A stretch of 41,980 nucleotides of DNA from Thiomargarita sp. (GTDB lineage Bacteria; Pseudomonadota; Gammaproteobacteria; Beggiatoales; Beggiatoaceae): contig DYRG01000024.1 in the NCBI GenBank assembly GCA_020718845.1, positions 1 to 41,980 on the forward strand, read 5' to 3'. Below, in pieces: positions 7,963-17,513 of the stretch. Under the pieces are notes generated by a model. That model did not search any database. It was not told the origin of the DNA and worked only from the letters and a program-made list of their open reading frames with translations. Made by a program: the position numbers and the translations under genes. Position 1 is the stretch's first letter; each line of letters opens with the position of its first letter.

Positions 7963-10900
7963 ATGTTTTATCTCAAATCACTATTGATTTTATTTAGCAT
8001 AATCAGTAGCTTATCAATTCAAGCAAACACTGCTTTAGAACAAGTTGGACAATTAAGTTTATCCAGCAAAACTTACCAAGTGAACGGTCAATATTTGTAT
8101 GCAGCAAGTTGCGGAGGCTTTGAAGTCTTTGATTTAGTTGATCCTTTAAAGCCAAACCTCTTAGCAAATTTACCGCTCATTTCAACCTATGATTGCACTT
8201 TTAAAATCGCTTTTAATAATTCCTATGTTTATATTTTAAATTTGCAACACATTGATATTATTGATATTAGCACGCCAAATAAACCAAAACGAGTGGGAAA
8301 TTATGAAATCCCACGAAATAATGACTATAATTCTGATTTTATTATCGCTGGGAATTATGGTTATTTAACAATATCTAATGAAATATTAGTATTAGATTTG
8401 TCAAATCCAGTTCAACCTTCGCTAGTTGCCAGTAAGACATTTGAAGGAAATACCTCTCTCAGACTAAAAGCTAATGGTGAGCAATTAGTGGTAAGAAAAA
8501 TAGTAAGCAATCACCCAAATGATCTCACTGATGAGATACTATTTTTTAATCTTAAAAAGCCTACCCAATTTGAACAACTTGGGAGTATTTCATTAGGTAC
8601 AAAGCCTTTTAACTGGGGAGGGTTTCCTCTAAGTAATCTTGAAATAAGCGATCAATATTTATACACCATTTCTCTTAATGGAGAGCTTCTTTCAATTGAT
8701 ATATCAAATCCTGCTAAACCACAGCAAGTTGGAAAATATACTTTCAACGATCAAGCATGGGGAGATAATTATGTTTTTGTGAGTGGAAAGTTCCTCTATT
8801 TTCTACGCAATAATACGGGTAATGAAGCAGCCGCTGGAGATGTTACGCATAAAGTATTTGTAATGGATATTAGTAAGCCAACTCAATTAAGCCTTACAAG
8901 CACTTATAAAGTTGATAACAACTATTATTGTTATATCAATAGCGGTTTTTTATATAAACAAAATCTTTATGTTACCAGTAGAAATGGATTACCAACGCAG
9001 ATTTTAGATATTAGTCAACCTTCACAACTTAAAGAAATAGGTAGGCTTTTGGATAGTTCTATCAATTGGAGCAGCAATTTGATTCATAAAGGAAATACGC
9101 TTTATTTCATCGATGGATCAAATAACAAAAAAACGCTTGTAACAATTGATATAAGCAATCCCGTTCTTCCTAAAATTACCAACACCTTAAATTTCGATGA
9201 ACTAATAAATTATTATTATTCTACGTTGGCTGTTGATAATAACTATTTGTATTTTTGTAATGGATTGGGTTTGTATTCTTTGGATATTAGTAACCCTCTA
9301 CAGCCTAAAAAAGTAGGTCAGCATCCTTTATCCAATGGAAATAATTGTAATGATGTAACTATTTCAGGCAAGTATGCGTATTTAATGACATCTACAATAG
9401 TTGGATTTGGGATACAATCTAGTGCTCAAATTATGGTAGTCGATATTTCTTCTCCTACGCAATTAAGTAAAGTGGGCGAGTATTCAATCGCTAATCGTTA
9501 TTTGAAAAAATTAATTGCAAAAGATAATAAAGTTTATGTTTTGGCACAATCAACTCAGTCCGTTAATTATACGGCTTATGATTACTTACATATTCTCGAT
9601 GCAAACACTCCCACTTCTTTAAAAGAACTCTCAAATTATGAGCTTCCAATTAGCTCAAATTATGGCATAGCTTTGGTTGGACAATATGCTTATTTTTCAG
9701 GGAGTTCCAGATTACACATTGTCGATATTAGTAATTCAAATTCACCTGTGGCAGCGGGTAATTATTCAAATAACAGTTGGAAATACAGCAATGGATTTAA
9801 TATTGTTTCTACAGGAAATAATATATTATATGCAAGTGATTATTATGGTCTTTTTAAAATAGACGTAAGTAATCCAGCAAAACCTAAACAAATTGCTCAA
9901 ATTCTTCCTACGTTTGATTATGGAACAATAGCTGCAAATGAACCTTATCTTTATCGTTTAACGTCCTATGGTTTGCAAGTGTTCAAATCATTAGAAGTAG
10001 AAGCCCCACAAATGACCCAAATTAAAGGCTTAGCAAATGGTGCTTGTGAGTTGAATTTGAGTGCAAAAATGCTTAATGCTGACGATGGAACAGGTAAGAA
10101 CGCAGGGGATTTCTATTTGCAATGGAAAGAAACCGGTCGTGAAAGCACTTCAAGCGGAGATGCAGTGATTGCGGGTTATTTCTACGCGTCTTCTGAAAAA
10201 GTAACGTGGGGAAGTGAAGCAAATCCTGAAGTTTATGCAAAATTATGGTTTGCAGCAAATGGAATGTTAAATGTTAATTTCTTCCATGTTGGCGTATTTG
10301 ATGTGCAATTAGCAAGTTCTTATGGTGAAGATATGCCACAATTAAATGGTGGGGCAGCATTAGACCATAACAAAATCACCATTGAGCGCAAAGCATGGCG
10401 TTATAGTCGTCATGATTACACCAATTGGAGAAGTTGTGGAAAAACAGATTCTGCTTTAGGGAGTTTAAAAATAGAGGAAGTTCCTCGCCAAACATTAAAA
10501 GAAATGGTTAATCCTAAACTTACGACTTCTGTTTTCAAATCACCGAGCACCAGTGCTGCAAAAATTATTGGACAGACAGGTTCTTGTGAATTGTTAATTG
10601 ATGCTAAAATGTTGAATGCAACAAGCGATGGAAAACCGTATGGTAATTTGAAATTGCAATGGAAAGAAATCTTACGTTCAACAACCAGTGGAGGAGATAC
10701 GGTCATTGCGGGGTATTTCTACGGTTCTCCAAATGAAGTGAGTTGGGGAAGCACTACAAATCCTGAAGCCTACGTTAAAATTTGGTATGCGAGAAATGGA
10801 ATGTTAAATATCAATTTCTTTCATGTTGGGGTATTTGATATTGAATTAACGTCGAGTTACAAAGGTGCGGTAGCAAATGCAATTGATGGGTATTTAACAG

Positions 10901-10983
10901 ACGATAACAACTTCATTAATATTTGGAGTGATGCAAATCGTTATTCTCGCCACGATTACAACAACTGGAAACTCTGTAATTAA
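7963..10983 (+). CDS. Secreted LVIVD-repeat protein with duplicated C-terminal domain
   Basis: 1006 aa from ATG 7963; the frame opens at TTG 7948, but GGAG at 7950-7953 is the ribosome site of the ATG. Signal peptide FYLKSLLILFSIISSLSIQA. Residues about 25-680 hold a dozen or more LVIVD-type repeats (Y-L-Y-V...DISNPxxPxxVG), predicted to form a beta-propeller. The last 320 residues contain two homologous copies (about 687-826 and 867-1006) of a Cys-flanked domain. Shared motifs are QWKE, VIAGYFY, WGS-x2-NPE, GMLN-x-NFFHVGVFD and RYSRHDY-x-NW. I do not recognise this domain. Expected outside the inner membrane; possible adhesion or envelope role is a guess. Confidence 0.85.
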   Translation: MFYLKSLLILFSIISSLSIQANTALEQVGQLSLSSKTYQVNGQYLYAASCGGFEVFDLVDPLKPNLLANLPLISTYDCTFKIAFNNSYVYILNLQHIDIIDISTPNKPKRVGNYEIPRNNDYNSDFIIAGNYGYLTISNEILVLDLSNPVQPSLVASKTFEGNTSLRLKANGEQLVVRKIVSNHPNDLTDEILFFNLKKPTQFEQLGSISLGTKPFNWGGFPLSNLEISDQYLYTISLNGELLSIDISNPAKPQQVGKYTFNDQAWGDNYVFVSGKFLYFLRNNTGNEAAAGDVTHKVFVMDISKPTQLSLTSTYKVDNNYYCYINSGFLYKQNLYVTSRNGLPTQILDISQPSQLKEIGRLLDSSINWSSNLIHKGNTLYFIDGSNNKKTLVTIDISNPVLPKITNTLNFDELINYYYSTLAVDNNYLYFCNGLGLYSLDISNPLQPKKVGQHPLSNGNNCNDVTISGKYAYLMTSTIVGFGIQSSAQIMVVDISSPTQLSKVGEYSIANRYLKKLIAKDNKVYVLAQSTQSVNYTAYDYLHILDANTPTSLKELSNYELPISSNYGIALVGQYAYFSGSSRLHIVDISNSNSPVAAGNYSNNSWKYSNGFNIVSTGNNILYASDYYGLFKIDVSNPAKPKQIAQILPTFDYGTIAANEPYLYRLTSYGLQVFKSLEVEAPQMTQIKGLANGACELNLSAKMLNADDGTGKNAGDFYLQWKETGRESTSSGDAVIAGYFYASSEKVTWGSEANPEVYAKLWFAANGMLNVNFFHVGVFDVQLASSYGEDMPQLNGGAALDHNKITIERKAWRYSRHDYTNWRSCGKTDSALGSLKIEEVPRQTLKEMVNPKLTTSVFKSPSTSAAKIIGQTGSCELLIDAKMLNATSDGKPYGNLKLQWKEILRSTTSGGDTVIAGYFYGSPNEVSWGSTTNPEAYVKIWYARNGMLNINFFHVGVFDIELTSSYKGAVANAIDGYLTDDNNFINIWSDANRYSRHDYNNWKLCN

Positions 10984-10990
10984 TTCATTA

Positions 10991-11032
10991 AAAAAGGCAT
11001 TTGTAAAATATTATAAGTGCCTTTTATTTTTC
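10991..11032 (+). terminator. Rho-independent terminator
   Basis: AAAAGGCA (10992-10999) pairs with TGCCTTTT (11018-11025) and is followed by ATTTTTCTT. It lies just after the LVIVD gene stop. Confidence 0.75.
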
Positions 11033-11085
11033 TTAAAATTACTTAATTAAAATTCATCGACTTGATTTTTTAATCCCGCTAAATC

Positions 11086-11214
11086 ATGATTGACATCATA
11101 AAATTTAAATATAGAATATGTACCAATAATAATGCTAAAGGCGGTGATATTGATTTATTTATTGAATCAAATCAAAAAACGACATTGATGGATAAATTAA
11201 AATTGATATTGTAA
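11086..11214 (+). pseudogene. Fragment of MNT-type nucleotidyltransferase
   Basis: A 42-codon frame from ATG 11086 to TAA 11214 reads NNNAKGGDIDLFIES, the GDIDL active-site neighbourhood of minimal nucleotidyltransferases (MntA antitoxins, usually G-S-R-x5-GGDIDL). The upstream GSR motif has decayed (YRICTNNN) and most of the protein is missing. The 11033-11409 stretch holds nothing else I can assign. Confidence 0.6.
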
Positions 11215-11409
11215 TTAATCTAAATATCAACCTCTTTTTGATATAGCTAAAACGACAGGCTGCTTATTGTAATACGAGATATTTTAACCACCATTTTATT
11301 CCTGAAAGCGAACGCAACGAATGAACGGATTAAAATGAGTTGTCATTTGTTTTAGAATAAATTTATGATGTTGCAAAAACGCTATTATTTTAAACTATAG
11401 GATTGAATT

Positions 11410-12012
11410 ATGCCATTTAGCTCTTATAAAAATTTGGGTAATGTGATTAAAAAATTTCAGCTTTCTTATCATGAAGAAAATTTCATTACACCCATAGAAA
11501 TTAAACCGAGCGAATATTTGCGGTCTGAATTACAATTTGTGTTAGAAGAATTAGTTACAAATAATTCAGAAGCATCGGTTTGTGAGAATCTAATTTATCC
11601 GATTTTAAAAGATTTGTGGAAACCGCATCGTGATAAACTAATGTTGTGGAGTCATGAACCATTGCAATATGATGAAGATTTGTCGGGCACACCCGATTAT
11701 ATGATTGCTAAAAAATCACCCTTAGGAAAAGTGGTTTGTGATCAGCCCTATTTATTAGTGGTTGAAGCAAAGAAAGATAATTTTCAAGAAGGTTGGGGAC
11801 AATGTTTAGTTGAATTAGTAGCGGCTCAAAAATTAAACCAAACAGAATCAACCATTTTTGGAATCGTTTCAAATGGTGATAAATGGGAGTTTGGAAAATT
11901 AGAGAACAATCAATTCACTAAAAATAAAACTTCTTATACTTTACAAACCTTAACTATTTTATGCGGTGCTTTGGAGAATATTTTAGTACAATGTGAGCTG
12001 CAACTGGGATAA
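11410..12012 (+). CDS. PD-(D/E)XK nuclease-like protein
   Basis: 200 aa, cytoplasmic. The central core GTPDYMIAKKS followed about 18 residues on by LLVVEAKKDNFQEGWGQCLVE matches the D...E-x-K pattern of PD-(D/E)XK nuclease folds. The preceding helix VCENLIYPILKDLW resembles the N-terminal part of type I restriction HsdR-like domains. Length suggests a stand-alone domain. Shine-Dalgarno AGGA precedes ATG 11410. It is flanked on both sides by broken toxin-antitoxin pieces, so it may be an accessory or defence leftover. Nuclease activity is inferred only. Confidence 0.6.
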   Translation: MPFSSYKNLGNVIKKFQLSYHEENFITPIEIKPSEYLRSELQFVLEELVTNNSEASVCENLIYPILKDLWKPHRDKLMLWSHEPLQYDEDLSGTPDYMIAKKSPLGKVVCDQPYLLVVEAKKDNFQEGWGQCLVELVAAQKLNQTESTIFGIVSNGDKWEFGKLENNQFTKNKTSYTLQTLTILCGALENILVQCELQLG

Positions 12013-12106
12013 ATAAAAAAATTAAATGAATCAATTGTCATTTTTTGGGGGTATGAAATGAATGTAGCATCATCAAAAAGAGATTATTTTAGGGAAAGCG
12101 CATTAA

Positions 12107-12389
12107 ATTCACTTGATTTTTAAATTTCCGTCAAATTTAACTTGGCAAAAACAACGATTCACCACAGATTTACGCCTATTTAAACAACCATTTACACTCA
12201 AGCAAGCAGTACAACTTGAAGATGACCATGCGCAACCTTAGAAATCAAATGGTGCACGAATATATTGAAGACTTTGCAGTGCTGGTGAATGCTTTACAAA
12301 TCGGGCATTCTTATGTACCCAACCTTGTTGCAACCGCTAATAATATGCTTGCTGAAATTGAACAACGCGGGTGGATTCAACACAGTTAA
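12107..12389 (+). pseudogene. Frameshifted HEPN-like gene remnant
   Basis: Two overlapping frames look like one former gene. The first (about 12107-12241) reads LTWQKQRFTTDLRLFKQPF and then stops. The second (ATG 12222 to TAA 12389) reads MRNLRNQMVHEYIEDFAVL and carries R-x4-H, the ribonuclease signature of HEPN toxins. A +1/-1 shift near 12222 would join them. A further 21-codon frame from 12060 (MNVASSKRDYF) may be another fragment. This fills the 12013-12391 gap. Confidence 0.5.
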
Positions 12390-12391
12390 TT

Positions 12392-12817
12392 ATGGAAACA
12401 ACGATGTATCAAGATAAATTCAAACAATTTGAAAATGTAGAAAATCTAGCGGGTAAAGCGTGGGAACACGCGGTTGCTATTGATGTGCTGAATAATACTA
12501 ATATAAAAGATTGTTCAATTCATTGTTTTCATTATCAACAAATGTTAGAACTTTTTTTTAAACATTTATTAGAAGTTAAAACCCAGTTTGGTTCATATAG
12601 CAAAACACATAAGCTACAAAGATTATTAGAAGAACTTATTGCCAATACTGAATTTAAAACAAACAAAAGTCAATATTTTATGGCATTGCAAGTAATCACG
12701 GTTTGTGCAGAAGAATATCGCTATAATTTTCTAATAGATTGTGAAGGATACAAGCAAAGTGTTGCCGTTGTGGATATCCTTTTAGATGAATTACTTGAAT
12801 TTGAAGGTGTTAAATGA
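12392..12817 (+). CDS. HEPN-domain protein
   Basis: 141 aa from ATG 12392; the frame opens at GTG 12371, but that part overlaps the preceding remnant. Helical protein with CSIHCFHYQQMLELFFKHLL, then YSKTHKLQRLLEEL. This is the FH-x-QQ-x-E...TH-x-L pattern of HEPN domains that pair with MNT nucleotidyltransferases. A clear R-x4-H ribonuclease motif is not seen. Downstream DNA (12818-13103) carries only short broken frames, including DYRLDVLVEENKK before 13103. The nucleotidyltransferase partner may therefore have been lost. Confidence 0.6.
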   Translation: METTMYQDKFKQFENVENLAGKAWEHAVAIDVLNNTNIKDCSIHCFHYQQMLELFFKHLLEVKTQFGSYSKTHKLQRLLEELIANTEFKTNKSQYFMALQVITVCAEEYRYNFLIDCEGYKQSVAVVDILLDELLEFEGVK

Positions 12818-13103
12818 AAAAAACCGATTTATTATACAAAACAATCTATGACAGAGCTAGAAATAAAGTATGCTACTGACGCTTGCCTAGTCAAGAATCT
12901 ATTATCTTTGAGAACATCGGATTTATGCCAATAGAGATAAAACAATGCGACATTTTTTCATTGAATAGATACTAGTTGGTTTAATGATATAAAATTAAGT
13001 TTTCTACAACAGCAAAACAATTAGTTACTCCCGCCGATCCAAGAAAAATTTTCTTTGGATTTCATGATTATCGTTTGGATGTATTAGTCGAAGAAAATAA
13101 AAA
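12818..13103 (+). pseudogene. Decayed coding debris
   Basis: Short frames interrupted by stops. One begins MKKTDLLYKTIYDRARNK after the HEPN gene. Another ends FFGFHDYRLDVLVEENKK with its TGA overlapping the moxR start. They read like pieces of a lost partner gene, but no family can be named with confidence. Confidence 0.35.
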
Positions 13104-14006
13104 ATGATTATGAACAGTATTATCGAACAAGTGGGCGAAATTATTTTAGGGAAACCTCATCAAATTCGCTTAATTTTCAGTTGTTTATTAGCGAAAGGTC
13201 ATGTTTTAATTGAAGACATCCCTGGCGTTGGAAAAACCACGTTAGCGCACGCTTTAGCGCAGGTTTTAGGGTTAAGTTTTCAACGCATTCAATTTACCAG
13301 TGATTTGTTGCCAGCCGATATTTTAGGGGTTTCAATTTACGATCGAGAAACCGCAAAATTTAAATTTCACGAAGGCGCAATTTTTACCCAAATGTTGCTC
13401 GCCGATGAAGTGAATCGTGCAACCCCAAAAACTCAAAGCGCGCTATTAGAAGCAATGGAAGAACGGCAGGTCACAATCGATGGAGAAACGCGGATTTTAC
13501 CTCAACCTTTCTTTGTGTTAGCAACTCAAAATCCATTACATCAAATTGGTACTTTTCCGCTTCCTGAATCGCAATTAGATCGTTTCATGATGCGGATTTC
13601 ATTGGGTTATCCCAATCCAGAAGCAGAGAAAGAATTATTGAAAGGAAAAGATCGTCGATCTTTAATTCAAAATTTAGAGAAAAATCAATTGAGCAAACAA
13701 ATCATTGAATGGCAAAATACCGTTCCGAATATTATTGTTCGTGATCCGTTAATCCATTATGTGCAAGCGATTTTACAACACACGCGCCAATCCCCTGATT
13801 ATAAAAGCGGTTTGTCGCCGCGAGCGGGTTTAGCGTTGTTGAGAAGTGCGCAAGCGTGGGCGATGTTGGCGGGTCGTGATTTTGTGATTCCTGAAGATAT
13901 TCAATGCGTTATGTCGGGCGTGATTAATCATCGACTTTCTCCAACCACACCTCAATCTTTTGAGCAACTTGCGACCCGTTTGATCGAACAAGTGCCCATT
14001 CCTTAA
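13104..14006 (+). CDS. MoxR family AAA+ ATPase
   Basis: 300 aa. Walker A GVGKTTLAHAL near residue 41, Walker B LLADEVNRATPKTQSALLEAMEER, and sensor 1 FVLATQNP. The C-terminal lid contains GLSPRAGLALLRSAQAWA, diagnostic of MoxR ATPases. They act as chaperone-like remodellers, usually with DUF58 and von Willebrand factor proteins encoded next door. None follows here; iscR is 135 bp downstream. ATG 13104 and ATG 13110 are both possible starts and neither has a good Shine-Dalgarno. Substrate unknown. Confidence 0.88.
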   Translation: MIMNSIIEQVGEIILGKPHQIRLIFSCLLAKGHVLIEDIPGVGKTTLAHALAQVLGLSFQRIQFTSDLLPADILGVSIYDRETAKFKFHEGAIFTQMLLADEVNRATPKTQSALLEAMEERQVTIDGETRILPQPFFVLATQNPLHQIGTFPLPESQLDRFMMRISLGYPNPEAEKELLKGKDRRSLIQNLEKNQLSKQIIEWQNTVPNIIVRDPLIHYVQAILQHTRQSPDYKSGLSPRAGLALLRSAQAWAMLAGRDFVIPEDIQCVMSGVINHRLSPTTPQSFEQLATRLIEQVPIP

Positions 14007-14062
14007 ATTTCCCTTCATTTAAAAAGATTATTAAATACCCTTACGAAAAAATTTGTGGTTAA

Positions 14063-14095
14063 ATACTTGACTGATTTAGTGGGATAAGTAACAAT
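14063..14095 (+). promoter_or_regulatory. iscR promoter with IscR type 1 site
   Basis: The stretch 14063-14086 starts ATACTTGACTGATTTAGT and ends GGGATA, close to the E. coli IscR type 1 consensus (ATASYYGACTRWWWYAGTC...). It overlaps a -35 TTGACT (14067-14072), and AACAAT (14090-14095) lies at the 17-bp -10 spacing. This fits autorepression by [2Fe-2S]-IscR as in E. coli; binding itself is inferred. Confidence 0.75.
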
Positions 14096-14141
14096 ACAGT
14101 CACTAGTTTTTTTACACGACACATATCAAGGGGGATTCGCC

Positions 14142-14627
14142 ATGAGATTGACCACAAAAGGTCGTTATGCTGTGACCGCGATGTTGGATTTAGCCTTAAA
14201 TAGCACACAAGGTCCGATTACACTCGCTGATATTTCAAAAAGACAAGGAATGTCATTATCTTACTTAGAACAACTTTTTTCAAGATTGCGCAAAAAAGCA
14301 CTCGTCGATAGCGCACGCGGACCGGGCGGTGGATACCGTTTGAGCCGTGACGCGCACCAAATTGCGGTCGCCGACGTGATCACCGCCGTCGATGAAAATG
14401 TCGACGCAACTCGTTGTCAAGGCAAGCAAAATTGCCAAGATTCAAATGAATGTTTAACACACGAATTGTGGGTCGATTTGAGTGAACAAATCCATGATTT
14501 TCTTAGTAAAATTTCGCTCGGCGAATTGGTTGATCGTAGCCACGACCGCCCCAAACAAGAGTGTGAAGGCAAAAATAACGCTGACAAAACCGTGAAAAAA
14601 GTTCAGCGTTCTAAAGCAACTGCCTGA
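14142..14627 (+). CDS. iscR: Fe-S cluster assembly regulator IscR (Rrf2 family)
   Basis: 161 aa. N-terminal winged helix ([19 protein letters not shown]) and recognition region [18 protein letters not shown], with the GPGGGYRL wing. Cluster ligands Cys92, Cys98, Cys104 and His107 are at the E. coli positions. It senses [2Fe-2S] supply and represses isc when loaded. The extra lysine-rich tail ([13 protein letters not shown]) is common in proteobacterial IscR. Shine-Dalgarno AAGGGGG precedes ATG. First gene of the isc operon, 27 bp before iscS. Confidence 0.97.
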   Translation: MRLTTKGRYAVTAMLDLALNSTQGPITLADISKRQGMSLSYLEQLFSRLRKKALVDSARGPGGGYRLSRDAHQIAVADVITAVDENVDATRCQGKQNCQDSNECLTHELWVDLSEQIHDFLSKISLGELVDRSHDRPKQECEGKNNADKTVKKVQRSKATA

Positions 14628-14654
14628 TTTTAATTAACTTTATGAGGTGCTGAG

Positions 14655-15869
14655 ATGCAATTGCCTATTTATCTGGATTATGCCGCCACTACGCCTGCCG
14701 ATCCGCGGGTTGCCGAAAAAATGATGGAATATCTGACACCTACGGGTAAATTCGGAAATCCCGCATCGCGTTCTCATTCGTTTGGATGGGAAGCCGAAGC
14801 CGCCGTCGAAGAAGCGCGGGAGAACGTTGCCGCGTTGATTAACGCCAATTCGAAAGACATCGTCTGGACATCGGGCGCGACCGAATCCAACAACCTCGCC
14901 ATCAAAGGCGCGGCGCATTTTTATCAGAAAAAAGGCAAACATCTCATCACTTGTAAAACCGAGCATAAAGCCGTGCTCGACACTTGCCGTCAATTAGAGC
15001 GCGAAGGTTTTGAGGTTACTTATCTCGATCCAGAACCTAACGGTTTGATTAATTTGAATAAATTGTCCGATGCAATCCGTAAAGACACCAGTTTAGTGAG
15101 TTTAATGCACGTCAATAATGAAATTGGCGTAATTGCGGATATTGCGGCGATTGGTGAGCTAACCCGTTCAAAAGGCGTGCTTTTTCATGTCGACGCAGCG
15201 CAAAGCACGGGCAAAGTTGCGATTGATGTTGAAAATATGCAAGTCGATTTGATTTCAATGTCTGCGCATAAAACCTACGGTCCAAAAGGCGTGGGCGCGT
15301 TGTATGTGCGCAGAAAACCTCGCGTCCGCATCGAACCTCAAACGCACGGCGGTGGACACGAACGCGGCATGAGATCGGGCACATTGGCGACGCATCAAAT
15401 CGTCGGAATGGGTGAAGCCTTTCGTTTAGCAAAATTAGAAATGGCAGAAGAACAAACCCGACTTTTAGCGTTAAGAAATCGTTTCTGGGATGGTTTGAAA
15501 GATTTAGAGGAAATTTATATCAACGGCGATTTAGAACATCGAATTGCTGGTAATTTAAATATTAGTTTTGCCTTTGTTGAAGGTGAATCGCTCATTATGG
15601 CATTGAAAGAACTTGCGGTTTCTTCGGGTTCGGCGTGCACTTCGGCAAGTTTAGAACCGTCGTATGTATTGAGAGCAATTGGTCGTCCCGATGAATTAGC
15701 GCACAGTTCAATTCGCTTTAGTTTTGGACGTTTCACCACTGTGGAAGAAATTGATTACGCAATTCCTTTAATTCGCAGTAAAATCAACAAATTACGCGAA
15801 CTCTCGCCTTTGTGGGATATGTATAAAGAAGGCATTGATTTAAATACAATTAAGTGGGATTCTCATTAA
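14655..15869 (+). CDS. iscS: Cysteine desulfurase IscS
   Basis: 404 aa, the standard length. PLP-binding Lys206 in [12 protein letters not shown] and the mobile-loop persulfide Cys328 in [14 protein letters not shown] carry E. coli numbering. It takes sulfur from L-cysteine and hands it to IscU, and to tRNA thiolation and other acceptors. Shine-Dalgarno GAGG lies 9 nt before the ATG. Cytoplasmic homodimer. Confidence 0.98.
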   Translation: MQLPIYLDYAATTPADPRVAEKMMEYLTPTGKFGNPASRSHSFGWEAEAAVEEARENVAALINANSKDIVWTSGATESNNLAIKGAAHFYQKKGKHLITCKTEHKAVLDTCRQLEREGFEVTYLDPEPNGLINLNKLSDAIRKDTSLVSLMHVNNEIGVIADIAAIGELTRSKGVLFHVDAAQSTGKVAIDVENMQVDLISMSAHKTYGPKGVGALYVRRKPRVRIEPQTHGGGHERGMRSGTLATHQIVGMGEAFRLAKLEMAEEQTRLLALRNRFWDGLKDLEEIYINGDLEHRIAGNLNISFAFVEGESLIMALKELAVSSGSACTSASLEPSYVLRAIGRPDELAHSSIRFSFGRFTTVEEIDYAIPLIRSKINKLRELSPLWDMYKEGIDLNTIKWDSH

Positions 15870-15886
15870 GTAATGTAGGAGGCTGT

Positions 15887-16270
15887 ATGTCTTATGGAAC
15901 TAAAGTATTAGAACATTATGAGAATCCTCGTAATGTCGGCGTTTTAAATAAAGACGATCCAAATGTAGGAACGGGAATGGTTGGTGCGCCCGCGTGTGGT
16001 GATGTCATGCGATTACAAATTCGTGTAAATGACAGCGGTATCATCGAGGAAGCAAAATTCAAAACTTATGGTTGCGGATCAGCGATTGCATCGAGTTCTC
16101 TTTTAACCGAATGGGTAATGGGAAAAACTTTAGAGGAAGCGGCGAAAATTAAAAACACCGAACTCGCAGAGGAACTTGCATTGCCACCCGTTAAAATTCA
16201 TTGCAGCGTTCTCGCCGAAAGTGCGATTAAAGCTGCGATCAAAGATTTTCAAGATAAACAAACAATTTAA
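15887..16270 (+). CDS. iscU: Fe-S scaffold protein IscU
   Basis: 127 aa from ATG 15887 (the frame opens at 15854, but AGGAGG at 15877-15882 selects [10 protein letters not shown]). Cluster ligands Cys37, Cys63 and Cys106, plus the cluster-release Asp39 (ACGD), are all present. LPPVK (99-103) is the HscA recognition motif. It lies 17 bp after iscS. Confidence 0.98.
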   Translation: MSYGTKVLEHYENPRNVGVLNKDDPNVGTGMVGAPACGDVMRLQIRVNDSGIIEEAKFKTYGCGSAIASSSLLTEWVMGKTLEEAAKIKNTELAEELALPPVKIHCSVLAESAIKAAIKDFQDKQTI

Positions 16271-16281
16271 AGGAAAGAACC

Positions 16282-16605
16282 ATGAGCATTTCTTTAACTG
16301 AAAACGCCGCTAAACATATTCGTAAATCATTAGATAAACGAGGAAAAGGTATTGGTTTACGTTTAGGCGTTAAAACCAGTGGTTGTTCTGGAATGGCTTA
16401 TACTTTAGAATTTGCCGATCAATTAGAAGAACAAGACCAAGTCTTTGAATCTCAAGATGTAAAAGTCATCATTGATCCTAAAAGTCTGGTGTATTTGAAT
16501 GGCACTGAATTAGATTATACTCGTGAAGGTTTGAACGAAGGTTTCAAATTCAATAATCCTAACGTTCAAAATACCTGCGGTTGTGGAGAGAGTTTTACGG
16601 TTTAA
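16282..16605 (+). CDS. iscA: A-type Fe-S carrier IscA
   Basis: 107 aa, E. coli length. The three invariant cysteines are Cys35 (SGCSGMAY), Cys99 and Cys101 (NTCGCGESF). It receives or delivers clusters or iron downstream of IscU. It starts 11 bp after iscU with Shine-Dalgarno AAAGGA. In the usual isc order hscB would follow directly; here it is 2.5 kb away. Confidence 0.97.
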   Translation: MSISLTENAAKHIRKSLDKRGKGIGLRLGVKTSGCSGMAYTLEFADQLEEQDQVFESQDVKVIIDPKSLVYLNGTELDYTREGLNEGFKFNNPNVQNTCGCGESFTV

Positions 16606-16611
16606 GTTTTA

Positions 16612-16645
16612 GGTAGCGGTGCATTTACTATTCTGCATCACTACC
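16612..16645 (+). terminator. Strong hairpin after iscA
   Basis: GGTAGCGGTGCA (16612-16623) and TGCATCACTACC (16634-16645) form a 12-bp stem with one mismatch and one G-U pair. It is followed by CAAATTTTAT. It could end most iscRSUA transcripts before the inserted genes. The T-run is short, so an attenuator or mRNA-stabilising role is possible. Confidence 0.5.
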
Positions 16646-16698
16646 CAAATTTTATATGGTTCTCTAAATGACTGGTTTTATTTCGGGAGGGTGTTTTT

Positions 16699-17364
16699 AT
16701 GGCGATGAATAGAGTTGTTGTTTCTTGTGCAATGGTGTTGGGTGTTTTAAATGCGGCGAGTGTTCATGCGGCAGAAATAACCAAAGTGGATTTGAATGCA
16801 ATCTTAGGTGCAATTGATGTTAATTTACCTTCTTTGATGGGTGACTGTGCTTCACCGATTGATCGTGGAATACTCCCTTATCCGTATGAAAATTTGACTG
16901 GTAATGGTCTTTTCTTTCACTGGGAAGATAAAAATTATTATACACCTTACAAGGAATTTTATGATAAGACGTTCAATTATTCTCAGCAAGTACTAAAAAT
17001 GATGAATAACGAGGCTTTTGTAAATCATAATCTTTCGCTTTATGGGCTTGAAAATAAACTTAGTCAATCAGAGAAAGTTACATGTTTAACTTATAGTGGA
17101 AAGATTAAAGATTTAACTTTTAATTATGATAAAAATACTCGTAAAACTTCTGCTCAATATACACAACAATTGGATAATGGTAAGTTTGACGTTTATACTT
17201 CTCCATCGGTTGATGAAAATGGGAGAGTGCAGCAAGTTTTTCAATTCAGAACCAATGACAATACAATTCATGATGGGCTTTCTGTAGAGGATACGTTAAA
17301 AGTTATGAAAGATAACAATCCTTATGCGAATGGTTTGCCCACCGTAGTTGAATCTCCAATGTAA
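16699..17364 (+). CDS. Secreted protein of unknown function
   Basis: 221 aa. Signal peptide NRVVVSCAMVLGVLNAASVHAA with a predicted cut before EITKVD. The mature part is polar and aromatic-rich (YPYENLTGNGLFFHWEDKNYYTPYKEFYDK), with two cysteines (GDCASP and VTCLTY) that could form a periplasmic disulfide. GGAGGG 8 nt upstream supports ATG 16699; ATG 16705 is the alternative. I do not recognise the family. It is the first gene of the block separating iscA from hscB and has no evident Fe-S connection. Confidence 0.7.
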   Translation: MAMNRVVVSCAMVLGVLNAASVHAAEITKVDLNAILGAIDVNLPSLMGDCASPIDRGILPYPYENLTGNGLFFHWEDKNYYTPYKEFYDKTFNYSQQVLKMMNNEAFVNHNLSLYGLENKLSQSEKVTCLTYSGKIKDLTFNYDKNTRKTSAQYTQQLDNGKFDVYTSPSVDENGRVQQVFQFRTNDNTIHDGLSVEDTLKVMKDNNPYANGLPTVVESPM

Positions 17365-17513
17365 AGATAGATGCATTTTCTCGTTCTCCCGCACGATAGT
17401 TATTAAGGAATAAAAAGAGAAAAGGTCGTAAATCCCCTCCTAAAAGAAGGCGGATGTAACCGCATCATTTATTTGAGGATTTAATGTAGTTTTGTTTTTA
17501 GAAAGGAATGACA

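Noticed and set aside
15112-15432. Antisense frames inside iscS, hscA and leuC
   Set aside because: They are shadows of GC-richer real genes, with no ribosome sites and no recognisable domains.
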